Below, piece by piece: positions 52,566-62,300 of a stretch of 64,000 bases of DNA. A program made the position numbers and the translations under genes. Source of the stretch: Romboutsia weinsteinii (GTDB taxonomy: Bacteria > Bacillota > Clostridia > Peptostreptococcales > Peptostreptococcaceae). The DNA lies in contig NZ_NOJY02000014.1 of assembly GCF_002250835.2 (NCBI RefSeq), forward strand, positions 1 through 64,000, given 5' to 3'. The notes under the pieces are model-generated. The model was not told the DNA's origin and did no database searches. It saw only the letters and a list, made by a program, of their open reading frames with translations. Each line of letters begins with the position of its first letter. Position 1 is the stretch's first letter.

Positions 52566-52849
52566 ACTCATACTCTCCTCTGTTTTATTTAAATAATAAT
52601 GACCTTATCTTAAACAACTCTAGAAAACGTTTTGCAGATGTTTCCAAATCATTTCCTTAGTTTAACTTAAATCTATTTATTAGCTTATTAGATTCTTTTA
52701 TTTGTATATTTGTAACCCCATCTTTAAATCACCATACAAATTCTAAATTTTCATTTATAATTAATTAAATTTAATATTTTGTAATAATATATTATTTTAC
52801 TATATAATCATATCATATTAACATATTTAAAGGTAAGTATTTTTTATTA

Positions 52850-52904
52850 ATTATAATTAATTTATTCGCATTATTCAACAAACGCCTTTGTATTATCAAC
52901 AAAT
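52850..52904 (-). promoter_or_regulatory. Promoter with repeated GTTTGTTG boxes upstream of DUF4838 gene
   Basis: On the minus strand TTGAAT (52873-52878), 17 bases and TATAAT (52850-52855) form a good promoter. Boxes ATTTGTTG (52897-52904) and GTTTGTTG (52876-52883) are direct repeats 21 bases apart, the second overlapping the -35. The same box occurs upstream of the EIIB gene. An 18-base palindromic sequence TATTAATTATAATTAAT also occurs twice, near 52845 and 52921. Confidence 0.6.
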
Positions 52905-52959
52905 CATATATTATATTTATTATTAATTATAATTAATCATTTCTCAAAACAACAAAATA

Positions 52960-53000
52960 AGAATACATCTAAATAGCCTTCACTAATTAAATGTATCCTT
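52960..53000 (-). terminator. Weak hairpin after PTS EIIC gene
   Basis: Imperfect stem GGATACATTTAA with a partner AGATGTATTC on the minus strand, then a T-rich tail TTATTTTG. It lies 29-69 bases beyond the EIIC stop. Confidence 0.4.
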
Positions 53001-53028
53001 TTATATATTTAAGTTATTATTTTTTATA

Positions 53029-54345
53029 TTAAGCTATGTTATCTTCTGACATACCATTTTCTTGAAGTAACATATTCTTTTCATATACCTTGAAGAATGG
53101 GTAGTAAGTTGCCACACTCATAACCACTAGTAAGAATACAAATATAACATTCTTAAAGTCCATAGATGAGAAGTATGCTTGAGCAAAGAATGGTATAAAT
53201 GATGGATCAACCATATATCCAGGAGTTATAAATCCAAGTACTTGTGCAAAATATCCAAGTAACACAGTAATTATTGGTGTTACTATAAATGGTATTGCTA
53301 GTATTGGGTTAAACACTATTGGAGTACCAAATATAATTGGTTCATTTATTCCGCACATTGCTGGAACTATACCTAATCTACCTAAAGTTTTTAAGTGAGA
53401 AGACTTACTTCTCATCATTAATAATATAAGACCTAAAGTATTTCCTGCTCCACCTAGTATTGCAAATCTAAACATCTGTAAGTTCATATATACATTTGGG
53501 TCTTGACCTGCTGCTACTAAATCTGCATTTATACCTGTATTAGCAATACCTAATGAGAATACTATAGGGAATATTATACTTGTTCCATTTACACCTAGTA
53601 TCCATAATATATTACTGAGAGTTATTATTAAAATGTAACCCCATACGTTATCAACTACTGATAGTGCTGGTGTTAATATCTTCATTATTGCTTGTGGAAG
53701 ATTTACTCCCATATTACTTACTATAAGTATATTTATTCCATAAATCACTATTATATTAAGTAATAATGGTACTAATGAATTAACAAAAGCAGTTACTGCA
53801 GGTGGTACACTATCTGGGAACTTAAATTGCCATCCTTTATTCTCTACAAATCTAGTTATCTCTACTGTAGATAAAGCTATTATTATTGCTACGAATAAAC
53901 CATCAGCTCCTAAAAATGATGTAGGCATTGCTCCTTCACTTACAGGCGCTGATACCATTAAAAATACTGCTGTAGATATTAATCCACATATTGGAGCTTT
54001 CATCTTATACTCACCAGCTAGGAAGTAAGATATAGTAAATGCTGACATCATACCAACTATCCCCATCGTCATATCAAATGGTGTAGTTAACATTGAATAG
54101 TTATTAACTGCAAATTCTTTCCAATTTAACAAGAATTTTACGAAGATATTAGCTGTAGCTGGATCTACCAGGTCTACATTTATTGGAGGATTAGCTAATA
54201 TTAAAAATATTGAACCTATAACTATTAGCGGTAAAGTCATCATCATACCTTCTGACACTGCTTTTAAGTGTCTCTGATTTCCAACCTTTGCCCCTATTGG
54301 TGATAAAGTTCTATCAAGTTTTTCTAATAATGGACTTTGATTCAT
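53029..54345 (-). CDS. celB: PTS lactose/cellobiose-family EIIC component
   Basis: A 438-residue membrane protein of the lactose/cellobiose PTS family with about ten helices. It starts 'LEKLDRTLSPIGAKVGNQRHLKAVSEGMMMTLPLIVIGSIF' (in parts), and shows 'AILGGAGNTLGLILLMM' and the family marker 'CGINEPIIFGTPIVFNPIL'. It imports a beta-linked disaccharide or chitobiose-like sugar while EIIB phosphorylates it. EIIB and EIIA are on the opposite strand 1.6 kb away. The ATG follows AGGAGA. It is cotranscribed with the MgsA-C-like gene. Confidence 0.9.
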   Translation of the reverse strand: MNQSPLLEKLDRTLSPIGAKVGNQRHLKAVSEGMMMTLPLIVIGSIFLILANPPINVDLVDPATANIFVKFLLNWKEFAVNNYSMLTTPFDMTMGIVGMMSAFTISYFLAGEYKMKAPICGLISTAVFLMVSAPVSEGAMPTSFLGADGLFVAIIIALSTVEITRFVENKGWQFKFPDSVPPAVTAFVNSLVPLLLNIIVIYGINILIVSNMGVNLPQAIMKILTPALSVVDNVWGYILIITLSNILWILGVNGTSIIFPIVFSLGIANTGINADLVAAGQDPNVYMNLQMFRFAILGGAGNTLGLILLMMRSKSSHLKTLGRLGIVPAMCGINEPIIFGTPIVFNPILAIPFIVTPIITVLLGYFAQVLGFITPGYMVDPSFIPFFAQAYFSSMDFKNVIFVFLLVVMSVATYYPFFKVYEKNMLLQENGMSEDNIA

Positions 54346-54367
54346 TTTACTTCTCCTAATATGTAAT

Positions 54368-54982
54368 TTATTCTTGCCATGGGTTGAACTTAAATGCAGA
54401 TTCTACAGCATTCTCTGGTTTATAAACATTTAATATTTCTTCATAACGTTCTTTGTAGTTGTTGTCTACTTCCATTTGAGGTATTACTTTACTTGCTTCG
54501 TTTAAGAAGTGGAATGAATCACGTCCCATTGCCGCTCCTCTTACTGTATGCTTATCAAGCGCTACATCTGGAATTTCTGGAACTTGCCCCATTGCAAATC
54601 CTTTTATAACTATGTTCTTTAATAGATCACTTGAACGATCTTTTTCTGACTCACATAAGTATCTTATTGCATGTATAAAGAATATTGGACGATCTCCATC
54701 TGCATAAGAAAATTCTTTTCTCATTTGGTTTAAATGATTGATAAGTATTGGAGCATTTGGATTACCCATTCCTATATCTTCAACTGTTATAGTTATTAAT
54801 CTTCTCCATAATTTTTCTTCCATTTGAGGTGATGTTATATACATTTCATAAGCAAATTGACAAGCTTCTTCAACTAAACCTCTTCTTATTGATTTTTGAA
54901 GTGATGATATTACTTCATCTCCATTTAATCCATTACGAGTTTTTATTCTTGCCCATGGGTCTTGTACAAATTTATTTTCCAT
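54368..54982 (-). CDS. Stand-alone MgsA/RarA C-terminal-like protein in a PTS operon
   Basis: A 204-residue cytoplasmic protein. The segment 'SLQKSIRRGLVEEACQFAYEM' and 'EKLWRRLITITVEDIGMGNP' resembles the helical C-terminal part of MgsA/RarA AAA+ proteins (pattern ALQKSIRGSD...RRL..IASEDIGLA.P). No ATPase domain is present. The later part ('PEIPDVALDKHTVRGAAMGR') is not typical of RarA. It is the first gene before EIIC, 22 bases apart. Its role in sugar metabolism is unknown. The ATG at 54982 follows GGAGAG. Confidence 0.65.
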   Translation of the reverse strand: MENKFVQDPWARIKTRNGLNGDEVISSLQKSIRRGLVEEACQFAYEMYITSPQMEEKLWRRLITITVEDIGMGNPNAPILINHLNQMRKEFSYADGDRPIFFIHAIRYLCESEKDRSSDLLKNIVIKGFAMGQVPEIPDVALDKHTVRGAAMGRDSFHFLNEASKVIPQMEVDNNYKERYEEILNVYKPENAVESAFKFNPWQE

Positions 54983-55051
54983 TGTAACTCTCCTTTTCAT
55001 TATTTACCTTTATATTTTTTTCATATATAATACCTAAAAGAGGTGATATAT

Positions 55052-55759
55052 ATGGACTTTGACTATCTAAGCAACAAATACAAATTAAATCAAATAGAAA
55101 AATCTATCTTAAAGTATTTATATGATAATATTGATGACTTAAAAAAAATCGGAATTCGTAAAGTAGCTAAGGATAACTATACATCCACTACTACTGTATA
55201 TAAATTATCTAAAAAACTAAACTTCGAAGGTTACTCAGATATGATCTATAATATTTGTTATTATTCTCAAGAAACTGATAAGGAATCAGATATTGATATC
55301 TACACAAATGCTTATAAACAAATTGATAATAACCTAGAGGATTTTAGTTCAATATTGAATAAATCTAAACATAAATTAATTATGCTACTTAGTGTTGGTA
55401 TTTCTCAAACTATTGCCAACTACATGAATGAACGCTTTGCAGTCAATGGATTTAGAAGTATATCAAACACCCACATGCAGCTTCTTTCAGCTGAACACAA
55501 AGATGAGGTGTTATTAGTTGTTATTTCAAATTCTGGAGAAACAGAAAGCATTGTTGATATTGTCAAACAAGCAAGATCAAGCAATATTGAAATCATTAGT
55601 TTCGTTGGAAAAGCTAATTCTAAAATAGCTAAACTATCAACTTTACCTGTTATTATTCAAGGTCAAAATGATTTTTCACAACTTAAAAATCCTCCTAATA
55701 CCTTTTACTCAGAGCTATTATTAATTTTTGAATGCTTTATCAATAATTTTAAAATCTAA
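55052..55759 (+). CDS. RpiR/MurR-family regulator of the PTS locus
   Basis: A 235-residue regulator with an N-terminal helix-turn-helix ('IRKVAKDNYTSTTTVYKLSKKLNFEGY' in parts) and SIS domain ('KLIMLLSVGISQTIANYMNERF', 'VLLVVISNSGETESIVDIVKQA'). It lies between the divergent EIIC operon and the EIIB-EIIA genes, so it is the obvious local regulator, sensing a phosphosugar. The ATG at 55052 follows AGAGGTGAT. Only 69 bases separate it from the divergent gene, so both promoters overlap. Confidence 0.92.
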   Translation: MDFDYLSNKYKLNQIEKSILKYLYDNIDDLKKIGIRKVAKDNYTSTTTVYKLSKKLNFEGYSDMIYNICYYSQETDKESDIDIYTNAYKQIDNNLEDFSSILNKSKHKLIMLLSVGISQTIANYMNERFAVNGFRSISNTHMQLLSAEHKDEVLLVVISNSGETESIVDIVKQARSSNIEIISFVGKANSKIAKLSTLPVIIQGQNDFSQLKNPPNTFYSELLLIFECFINNFKI

Positions 55760-55867
55760 ATTTTTTATTTATATGTATATTAGTATAATAATTTTTAAAA
55801 TTTTTTCAAATGTTTATATAGTTATAAAAACATGTTTTTACAATAAAAAACATTTTTCTTCTATATC

Positions 55868-55914
55868 CAACAAACATTTTTTATATTGTTATGTGTAAAG
55901 GTTTGTTGTATTAT
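55868..55914 (+). promoter_or_regulatory. Promoter and inverted-repeat operator upstream of EIIB gene
   Basis: TTGTTA (55886-55891), 17 bases, TATTAT (55909-55914) form a promoter. It is framed by CAACAAAC (55868-55875) and its inverse GTTTGTTG (55901-55908), spacer 25 bases. The same box occurs before the DUF4838 gene, so RpiR-type control of both is likely. Confidence 0.65.
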
Positions 55915-55968
55915 ATAATAAATATAAATTTTCAAAATATTATTAATTAAAACCTAGGGGGTCTATTT

Positions 55969-56274
55969 ATGATAAAAATAATGTTAGCTTGTTCAGCTGG
56001 TATGTCTACAAGCTTATTAGTTACTAAGATGGAAGCTGCTGCAAAGGAAAATAATATAGATGCAGAAATATGGGCAATTGCAGAGTCTAAGATCTCTGAG
56101 GAAATATCAAAATGTGATGTATTACTATTAGGACCTCAAGTAAGATATGTATTAGGTAAAGCACAAGAAATAGCTGCTCCTCATAACGTACCTGTTGAAG
56201 TAATAAACATGATGCACTACGGTACATGTAACGGAAAAGCAGTCCTTGATCGTGCAATAGAACTTGCTAAGTAA
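55969..56274 (+). CDS. celA: PTS lactose/cellobiose-family EIIB component
   Basis: A 101-residue EIIB protein. The phosphorylated cysteine is Cys8 in 'KIMLACSAGMSTSLLVTKM', the classic P-loop of this family, and 'VLLLGPQVRYVLGKAQ' follows. It passes phosphate from EIIA to the sugar crossing EIIC. The ATG follows AGGGGG. EIIA follows 19 bases later. A promoter flanked by an inverted repeat lies upstream. Confidence 0.95.
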   Translation: MIKIMLACSAGMSTSLLVTKMEAAAKENNIDAEIWAIAESKISEEISKCDVLLLGPQVRYVLGKAQEIAAPHNVPVEVINMMHYGTCNGKAVLDRAIELAK

Positions 56275-56292
56275 TTTATGGAGGAACTAAAA

Positions 56293-56619
56293 ATGGATGA
56301 AAAAGTATTTGAGTTATCTTTTGAAATAATTGGCTATGCTGGAAATGCAAAAGGAATAGCTTTTGAAGCTATAGAAAAAGCTAAATCTGGTGATATAGAT
56401 GGTGCTAGAGAAATGTTAAAAGAGTCTAAAGATGAGTCTAATAAGGCACATAGATGTCAGACTGAGCTTATTCAGCAAGAAGCTAGTGGAAACAAGGTTG
56501 AGATGAGTGTTGTTTTAGTACATGCTCAAGACCACTTAATGAATACTATGAACTATCAGATGTTAGCTGAAAGTATAATAGATTTACATGAGAAGATAGT
56601 AAAATTAGAAAACAAATAA
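56293..56619 (+). CDS. celC: PTS lactose/cellobiose-family EIIA component
   Basis: A 108-residue helical EIIA protein. The start region 'ELSFEIIGYAGNAKGIAFEAI' and the phosphorylated-histidine region 'VVLVHAQDHLMNTMNYQ' match the lactose/cellobiose EIIA family. It takes phosphate from HPr and passes it to EIIB. The ATG at 56293 has GGAGG eight bases before it; an ATG at 56278 is inside that site's spacing and unlikely. A strong terminator follows. Confidence 0.94.
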   Translation: MDEKVFELSFEIIGYAGNAKGIAFEAIEKAKSGDIDGAREMLKESKDESNKAHRCQTELIQQEASGNKVEMSVVLVHAQDHLMNTMNYQMLAESIIDLHEKIVKLENK

Positions 56620-56655
56620 ATTTAGGTTACTGTAAAAGGCTATATTCTAAATATA

Positions 56656-56714
56656 AAATGGACCCTATACAAGTAAACACGTTTTTCTCGTGTCTACTGT
56701 ATAGGGTCCATTTT
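56656..56714. terminator. Long bidirectional terminator after EIIA gene
   Basis: Arms AAAATGGACCCTATAC and GTATAGGGTCCATTTT are perfect, with an inner ACACG/CGTGT stem. It lies between converging genes. Confidence 0.95.
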
Positions 56715-56782
56715 ACACTCTTTTTGACTCTTTTATTGAATACACCTTAACACTCTCTATTGTACTTGTAATCATTATTAAT

Positions 56783-58108
56783 CTAAAATCTAATTTTTCG
56801 ATTTGGTTTTCTATGTTTACGATGTGATCTTTTCATTACATTTGCAATATAATCTAATTGATCTAAAAAGATATTTGCTTCTTCTATAGTATTATAAAGT
56901 CCAAGACTTGCCCTTACCATTCCATGATAAGATTCTCCAGAAACTATATCTTTATATCCATCACAATCACTCACCCCTAACAATCTATATACATAAGGAT
57001 GAGAGCAGAACTTTCCACATCTCAAAGAAATTCCTTTTTCTGTTGCCATGTTTACAGCAACACTTTCATAGTTCATATCATTTACATTAAAAGTAATTAC
57101 CCCTAGTCTGTCATCTGTATAATTTGTATCACCATATAGCATTACATTATTAATATTTTTCATAGAGTTTATCATATAATCTTTTATATATTTTTCGTGA
57201 TTTTTTATATTATCAAATCCGATATTCTGTAAATCATCTAGTGCTTTTGCCATAGCAATTACACCAAAAAAGTTTTGAGTTCCTCCTTCATATCTTTCTG
57301 GTATTGGTGACCAAATTACACTCTCATCAAATACTCCAGCTACACACCCACCACCAGACAAGAATGGATCTGAATCTTTTAGATATTCTTTTAGACCCAC
57401 TATTGCTCCACTACCAAATGGTGCATAAGCTTTGTGTGCTGAAAATGTAAAGAAATCTATCATTTCTTCTTTACAATTACCGTTAATATTGACTTTTTCA
57501 TGGGCTACCAACTGTGCTCCATCAACTACTATTAGAGCATTGTATTTATGAGCAATTTTAGCTATTTCATGTATCGGATTAAGATAGCCTGTTACATTTG
57601 ATGCTCCAGTCACGGTTACAACTTTTATTTTTCCATTAGCCTTTATTAGTTCATCTTCAATATTATCTATGTTTATTCTACCTAACTCATCAACATCTAC
57701 ATGTACTACTTTTCCTACTCTTCTAAAAGGTAAATCATTGGCATGATGCTCCATTCTAGTTGTTAAAATCATATCTTCCTTATCTTTTATAAGTACATTT
57801 GCTAATATATTAAGTCCTTCTGTATCTGATTTTGTATATATTACAGTATAACTATTAGAACCTTTTAGTCCGAAAAATTTAAGTATTGTTTCTCTCGCTC
57901 TCTCAAACATTGTAGTACAGTATTCCCCTTTAGCTCCTACACCTCTAGCTATCGGTCCATAGTTTTTTATATTATCTTGAATTAATTTTGTAACACTTTT
58001 TAGAGGTGGCGTTGTAGCACCATTGTCAAAGTTGATTGATGTTACACTTTCTCCATTAGCTAATTTAATTTTGTCTTCTATCCCGTCGTACAAATGCCTA
58101 TAATCCAT
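56783..58108 (-). CDS. Class V aminotransferase, cysteine-desulfurase-like
   Basis: A 441-residue PLP enzyme of the SufS/Csd type. The substrate region 'INFDNGATTPP' opens the fold, the PLP Lys is in 'FFTFSAHKAYAPFGSG', and a cysteine-rich 'ISLRCGKFCSHPYVYRLLG' is in the position of the SufS active Cys, though the context RCGKFC is atypical. No suf or isc genes lie nearby, so it may supply sulfur for another pathway or act as a selenocysteine-lyase-like enzyme. The C-terminus is strongly basic ('KRSHRKHRKPNRKIRF'). Confidence 0.87.
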   Translation of the reverse strand: MDYRHLYDGIEDKIKLANGESVTSINFDNGATTPPLKSVTKLIQDNIKNYGPIARGVGAKGEYCTTMFERARETILKFFGLKGSNSYTVIYTKSDTEGLNILANVLIKDKEDMILTTRMEHHANDLPFRRVGKVVHVDVDELGRINIDNIEDELIKANGKIKVVTVTGASNVTGYLNPIHEIAKIAHKYNALIVVDGAQLVAHEKVNINGNCKEEMIDFFTFSAHKAYAPFGSGAIVGLKEYLKDSDPFLSGGGCVAGVFDESVIWSPIPERYEGGTQNFFGVIAMAKALDDLQNIGFDNIKNHEKYIKDYMINSMKNINNVMLYGDTNYTDDRLGVITFNVNDMNYESVAVNMATEKGISLRCGKFCSHPYVYRLLGVSDCDGYKDIVSGESYHGMVRASLGLYNTIEEANIFLDQLDYIANVMKRSHRKHRKPNRKIRF

Positions 58109-58599
58109 ACTATCCCCTCCTATTATTTATAGTATGGTTATACTTTAACAAGTTGCTAATATATTACTAATATTTATCTTTTATAAAGGATCTGTTAGAT
58201 AATATTTTGATATACAACTATACAAAGAGATAGCGTTTTAAACTAACTATTTTTTTCATTTTACCCTTCCCCTCTTTAGATCATAATAGTGTAGATAATA
58301 GTACAATATTATTCATATCTATCTTACTAAATGAAATCAATACTTCTGCTTATATACCAACGTCCATAAAAGTTCTAACACAAAATTGTCTAGCACAAAC
58401 TTTATAAAATCTCTATATACTTGACCCTTACATACACTAAAGATCCATAATTATAAGTAGAAAACCAACTATCTAAGCAATAATTTACAGTAATCACTGT
58501 CCCTTTTAGTATCGCAGTTTTCAACACTGTTATATTTTAGCCCCAAATAAGAGCAAATACCTTTAAGTAATTATAAATTTTAATCTAAACATTTTTAAT
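58109..58599. other. AT-rich spacer without a confident gene
   Basis: Very AT-rich. The only open frame of note is a short minus-strand GTG-initiated one (about 40 codons, near 58400-58520) with no ribosome site. I see no repeat, structured RNA or operator that stands out. Confidence 0.4.
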
Positions 58600-58722
58600 T
58601 TAGTATAATAAAGCCAATAGTTCAGAAACTGGATTTCTACTACTATTGGCTAAAATTTCTTTTTCCATACTTAGAATTAAATTTTTAGTAACATTATCAA
58701 GTTGATTATCTATATTGTTCAT
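58600..58722 (-). CDS. 40-residue small protein
   Basis: An ATG at 58722, seven bases after GAGAGG, opens a 40-codon frame ending TAA at 58600. The product is polar and helical ('NQLDNVTKNLILSMEKEILA') and ends 'PVSELLALLY'. I do not recognise it. A terminator hairpin lies just upstream (58756), so it would be transcribed separately from the 58989 gene. The amphipathic helix and good ribosome site argue for a real small gene; confidence is moderate. Confidence 0.4.
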   Translation of the reverse strand: MNNIDNQLDNVTKNLILSMEKEILANSSRNPVSELLALLY

Positions 58723-58755
58723 TACGTAGCCTCTCGTTTCTAGTATAGTTCTGTT

Positions 58756-58795
58756 ATACTAAAAAACCCTTGATATTCCAAGGGTTTTTTAGTAT
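58756..58795. terminator. Terminator after the 58989 gene
   Basis: Stem ATACTAAAAAACCCTTG with CAAGGGTTTTTTAGTAT and a six-base loop. Perfect and symmetric, active on either strand. Confidence 0.93.
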
Positions 58796-58988
58796 TTATT
58801 GATAGGTATTTTTTCGATAACTGGCTAGTATATCTAAAATCATTCATCAAAATGTAATATCTTAATCCTACTTTGTTATCTATTACAAAATACAAACAAT
58901 ACGTTTTCAAAAGTATCAAGCTTTAGCACATTTTGAACTTCTAATATTAATCTATCTATACTTTTTGAAGCCGTAGACTAAATACACT

Positions 58989-59174
58989 TTATCTATTGAT
59001 TCTAAGTTCAGTATTACTTAGCTCCCTAATTATAGCTTGCAAACTTTTAGTAGCATCAAATGGTACATATATAGTAGCACTTCCAATAATTATTTTAACG
59101 TCTCTCTTAATAGTAGATTCTTTGTTAGGAAATTTATTTCTCTTATTTAATTCTACAGCCTGAAATATTGTCAT
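58989..59174 (-). CDS. 61-residue small protein, unknown
   Basis: An ATG at 59174 follows AAGGAGG at ideal spacing. The 61-residue product is basic with a central strand-like 'KRDVKIIIGSATIYVPFD' and a helix 'LQAIIRELSNTEL'. The 'IGSATIYVPF' pattern distantly recalls the small transposon protein TnpW, but no transposon is near. Family unknown. It is followed by an ECF-free AT-rich spacer and a strong terminator, so it is probably a monocistronic gene. Confidence 0.6.
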   Translation of the reverse strand: MTIFQAVELNKRNKFPNKESTIKRDVKIIIGSATIYVPFDATKSLQAIIRELSNTELRINR

Positions 59175-59303
59175 ATAGTCCTCCTTGAATTTTTAATATA
59201 TTTAAATATTATCAAGGAGGTACTTCATATCATAGGCAGAAATTATTTTACGATTACATTATTTTTATCCTTAATTCATTAATAAGCTAATATTAGCACT
59301 ATT

Positions 59304-62300
59304 TTATTTATTATTAAACATAAACAACACTTGTGCTAGATAATTGTCATTAATATCTTCATAGACTAAATATATGCTATATACAGATGCATCAAGAGTT
59401 GTTGTATCTACAGATATTACTCCATTTTCATCTACGCAATCATCTAGGTTTAAAGCAGTATCCTCAAGTGTTGTATTGTTTCTTAATATCACACTTTTTG
59501 GATATAACTTTTCACCTTTTCTGTTGAAAGCATTATAACTTATTGTTACTTTATTATCTTTTTTAGCAACTGACCCTTCTACTATATTTTGATACATAGC
59601 TCTTAAATCTGTTAATTTCTTAAGATCTTTAAGTGGAGATAAATCATTGATAGAATTATATTCTATATTTAATGATTCTAAGTTCTTAGCATGCTCTAGA
59701 CCTTCTAAGCTTTCAGCAAGCTTAACAGTTAGTTTAGTAAGCTTTAGCATATCATAAACTGTTACAGTATCGCTTGGTAAGTTAAGTTCTTTCTTTATAC
59801 TTGATTTCAGATGACTATCTTTTATGTTAACTATCTCACTTAAATCTTCACTCTCTAGATTTGCGATAACTATGTTTAACTCTTCAATCATAGCATCAAC
59901 TTCTACTTGAGTCTTAGCTTCATTATTTAATAATTCTTCTGCTTTAGCTATTGCTTTATTTAACTCTTCTATCGAATCTTCTGTATAGCCGTTTACATTA
60001 ATTTCTTTAGCTTCTTCTAACTTAGACTCTAAATCTTTTGCCACAACTCTATCTGTATTTGCGAAATGAAGTTTAGTATCTCCCCATGTAGCATGGTCTG
60101 AACCATTCCCATTTCCACCATCAGTTACTACAAGCTTTAATTCTTTAGCATCATTAATGTCAACTTCAATATACTTTTGAGTATCTCTAGAGTTCATTAA
60201 TCCACTATCAAATTTCTTTTCTCCATCTACGTAAACTTCAAACTCTACTGAACCTACGCGATCATGCATAGCTCTATCAATACCTATATAAGAAGTAAAG
60301 TAAGCATAGTCTTTATCAGTTAAATCATAAATTATAGTTGCAGGTGCATGCGCTCCTATACCTCTAGCATAAGTAACTGCTTTTCCATCTTCTCCAGTAA
60401 GTTGTAACGCATTATCACTCACTGATTTGTCTTTCCTAATAGCACCCCATCCTGTGTTAGCACTCTTCCAATCATACTCAGTTAGGTACTTATAATCTTC
60501 CATATCTACAATAGCAACTGTTCTTGTCTTAACTACTTCATTACCGTCACTATCAACTACTTTATAAGTTAGAGGATATTTTCCTGGTTTGTTAAAGTTA
60601 ACCTCTCCAGTTACTTCAACACTAGAAGTTAAGTCACCATCTTTAGTGTCCATTGCGCTAAATCCTCCAGTTAAGTCTATTTCTTCCCCTACTTTTGTAG
60701 ACTCAGATTTAGGTATATTTAAAATTGGGAATGTTTCTCTTATTAGTTTTTCAGCTTTATCAAAATCTTCTTTAAATAGTTCATAAGCAGGATAATCTTT
60801 TACTTCCACTTTAAAAGCATTTAACTTATCTAAAGTATTATATGTATCTGACACAACTTCTTTAGAACTGTCAGTGAATAGTTCATTTGATATCTTATCT
60901 GCTATAGTATCTTCCTTATATATCCCTAATTCACTCATTGAAGCCAAATTACCGCTAGCCTCTGTAAATACAAACTTAACTCTCTTTACATCTTTTCTGT
61001 TTATTTTGAATTCTATAACATCGTTTGTGTTTCCGCTATAACTTCCATTTCCTGTAAGTACGAAGTTATCTCCATCTGCTTCGTTAGAAATGTACACTTC
61101 AAACTTTTTAGCAAATCCTTTATTCCCTGCATCCCTTCTAGCCGCATAAGTCATAGTTCCAACGTCTTGCGCTTCCCCTAGGTTAAATATAACTTCATTC
61201 TTAAATGAGCCACTGTTTGCTTTATTAGTTTCCCAATGAGTTTTTATGTTTCCATCTATTGCTTTATCTATAGTACTAGAACCATAGTGCCCTGCATTGT
61301 TAGATACTGATTGAATTGATAATTTGAATTCTTTGTTATAAGCATCTAGATTATTGAATTGCCCGAATTTAGATTTCTTAACTTCAAACTCTTCAATTAC
61401 AGTTACAAACACTTTCTTTTCAACAGCATTTCCATCACTATCAGTAACTCTATAAACTACTTCAAACTTACCTAACTTATTTTCTTCGAAGTTAGATGAT
61501 GCTACTTCTAATTTAGAAGTTAAATCTCCATCTTCCACGTCACTTGCAGTTACACCATCTAAAGGATTGAATTCAGTTCCTATCTTAATTGATTTATCTC
61601 TAGCATCAATCTCTGGTTTAGAATCTACTGTAGTTAACTTAGGATTAGCTATAACTGCATGGTCCCAGAATGTATTATTACCACCATCAGTAACTTCTAT
61701 AACTAACTCTTTTACACCTTTTATATCTGCAGTTATATGAACTAAGTCATCATCATGTTTTATAGTTCTTGTAGATACTAATTCTTTTCCGTCACCAATT
61801 ATTTTAAATCCAACACTACTAACATTATTTTCTGATTTTGTACCATCTACACCTACTAATGCTTCGAAAGTATCATATCCTAAATCAGCCACATTGTAAA
61901 CAATTTTACCTTTTGCGTTTAAAGCGAATCCTTTATCAAAAGTTCTTTGTTGACCATTTATTTTACCTTTTATATTCTTGTTCTTTCTCGCACTACCAGT
62001 TGCACTTTCCCATTCTATATCAGATAAGAATTCATAACCACTCACAACTTTAACTTCCATGGATTTAGAAACAGTTATATTATGCTTTTCATCTGTAACC
62101 TCATATTTAACTATGTACGTACCTATTTTATTATTGTCTACAGTATTTTCAACTATTTTGATTTCGCTAGAGTCCATTGGTGTTCCGTTTCCATCTATAG
62201 CTTTAACATACTGCATAGGATTGAATGTTTCTCCAATCTTTACAGTTAAATTATTCATAGATAAATCTAGTATTGGAGAACCTACCTTAGGATTAGTCAC

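Noticed and set aside
52621..52637. cre-like sequence AGAAAACGTTTTGCA upstream of the DUF4838 gene
   Set aside because: It is partly palindromic around ACGT but misses two conserved positions of the cre consensus in either orientation. It was not strong enough to list.
58400..58530. GTG-initiated minus-strand frame of about 40 codons
   Set aside because: No ribosome site and composition typical of translated intergenic DNA.
58989..59174. Reading the 61-residue protein as TnpW of a conjugative transposon
   Set aside because: Only a short pattern is similar, and no transposon genes or ends are nearby.
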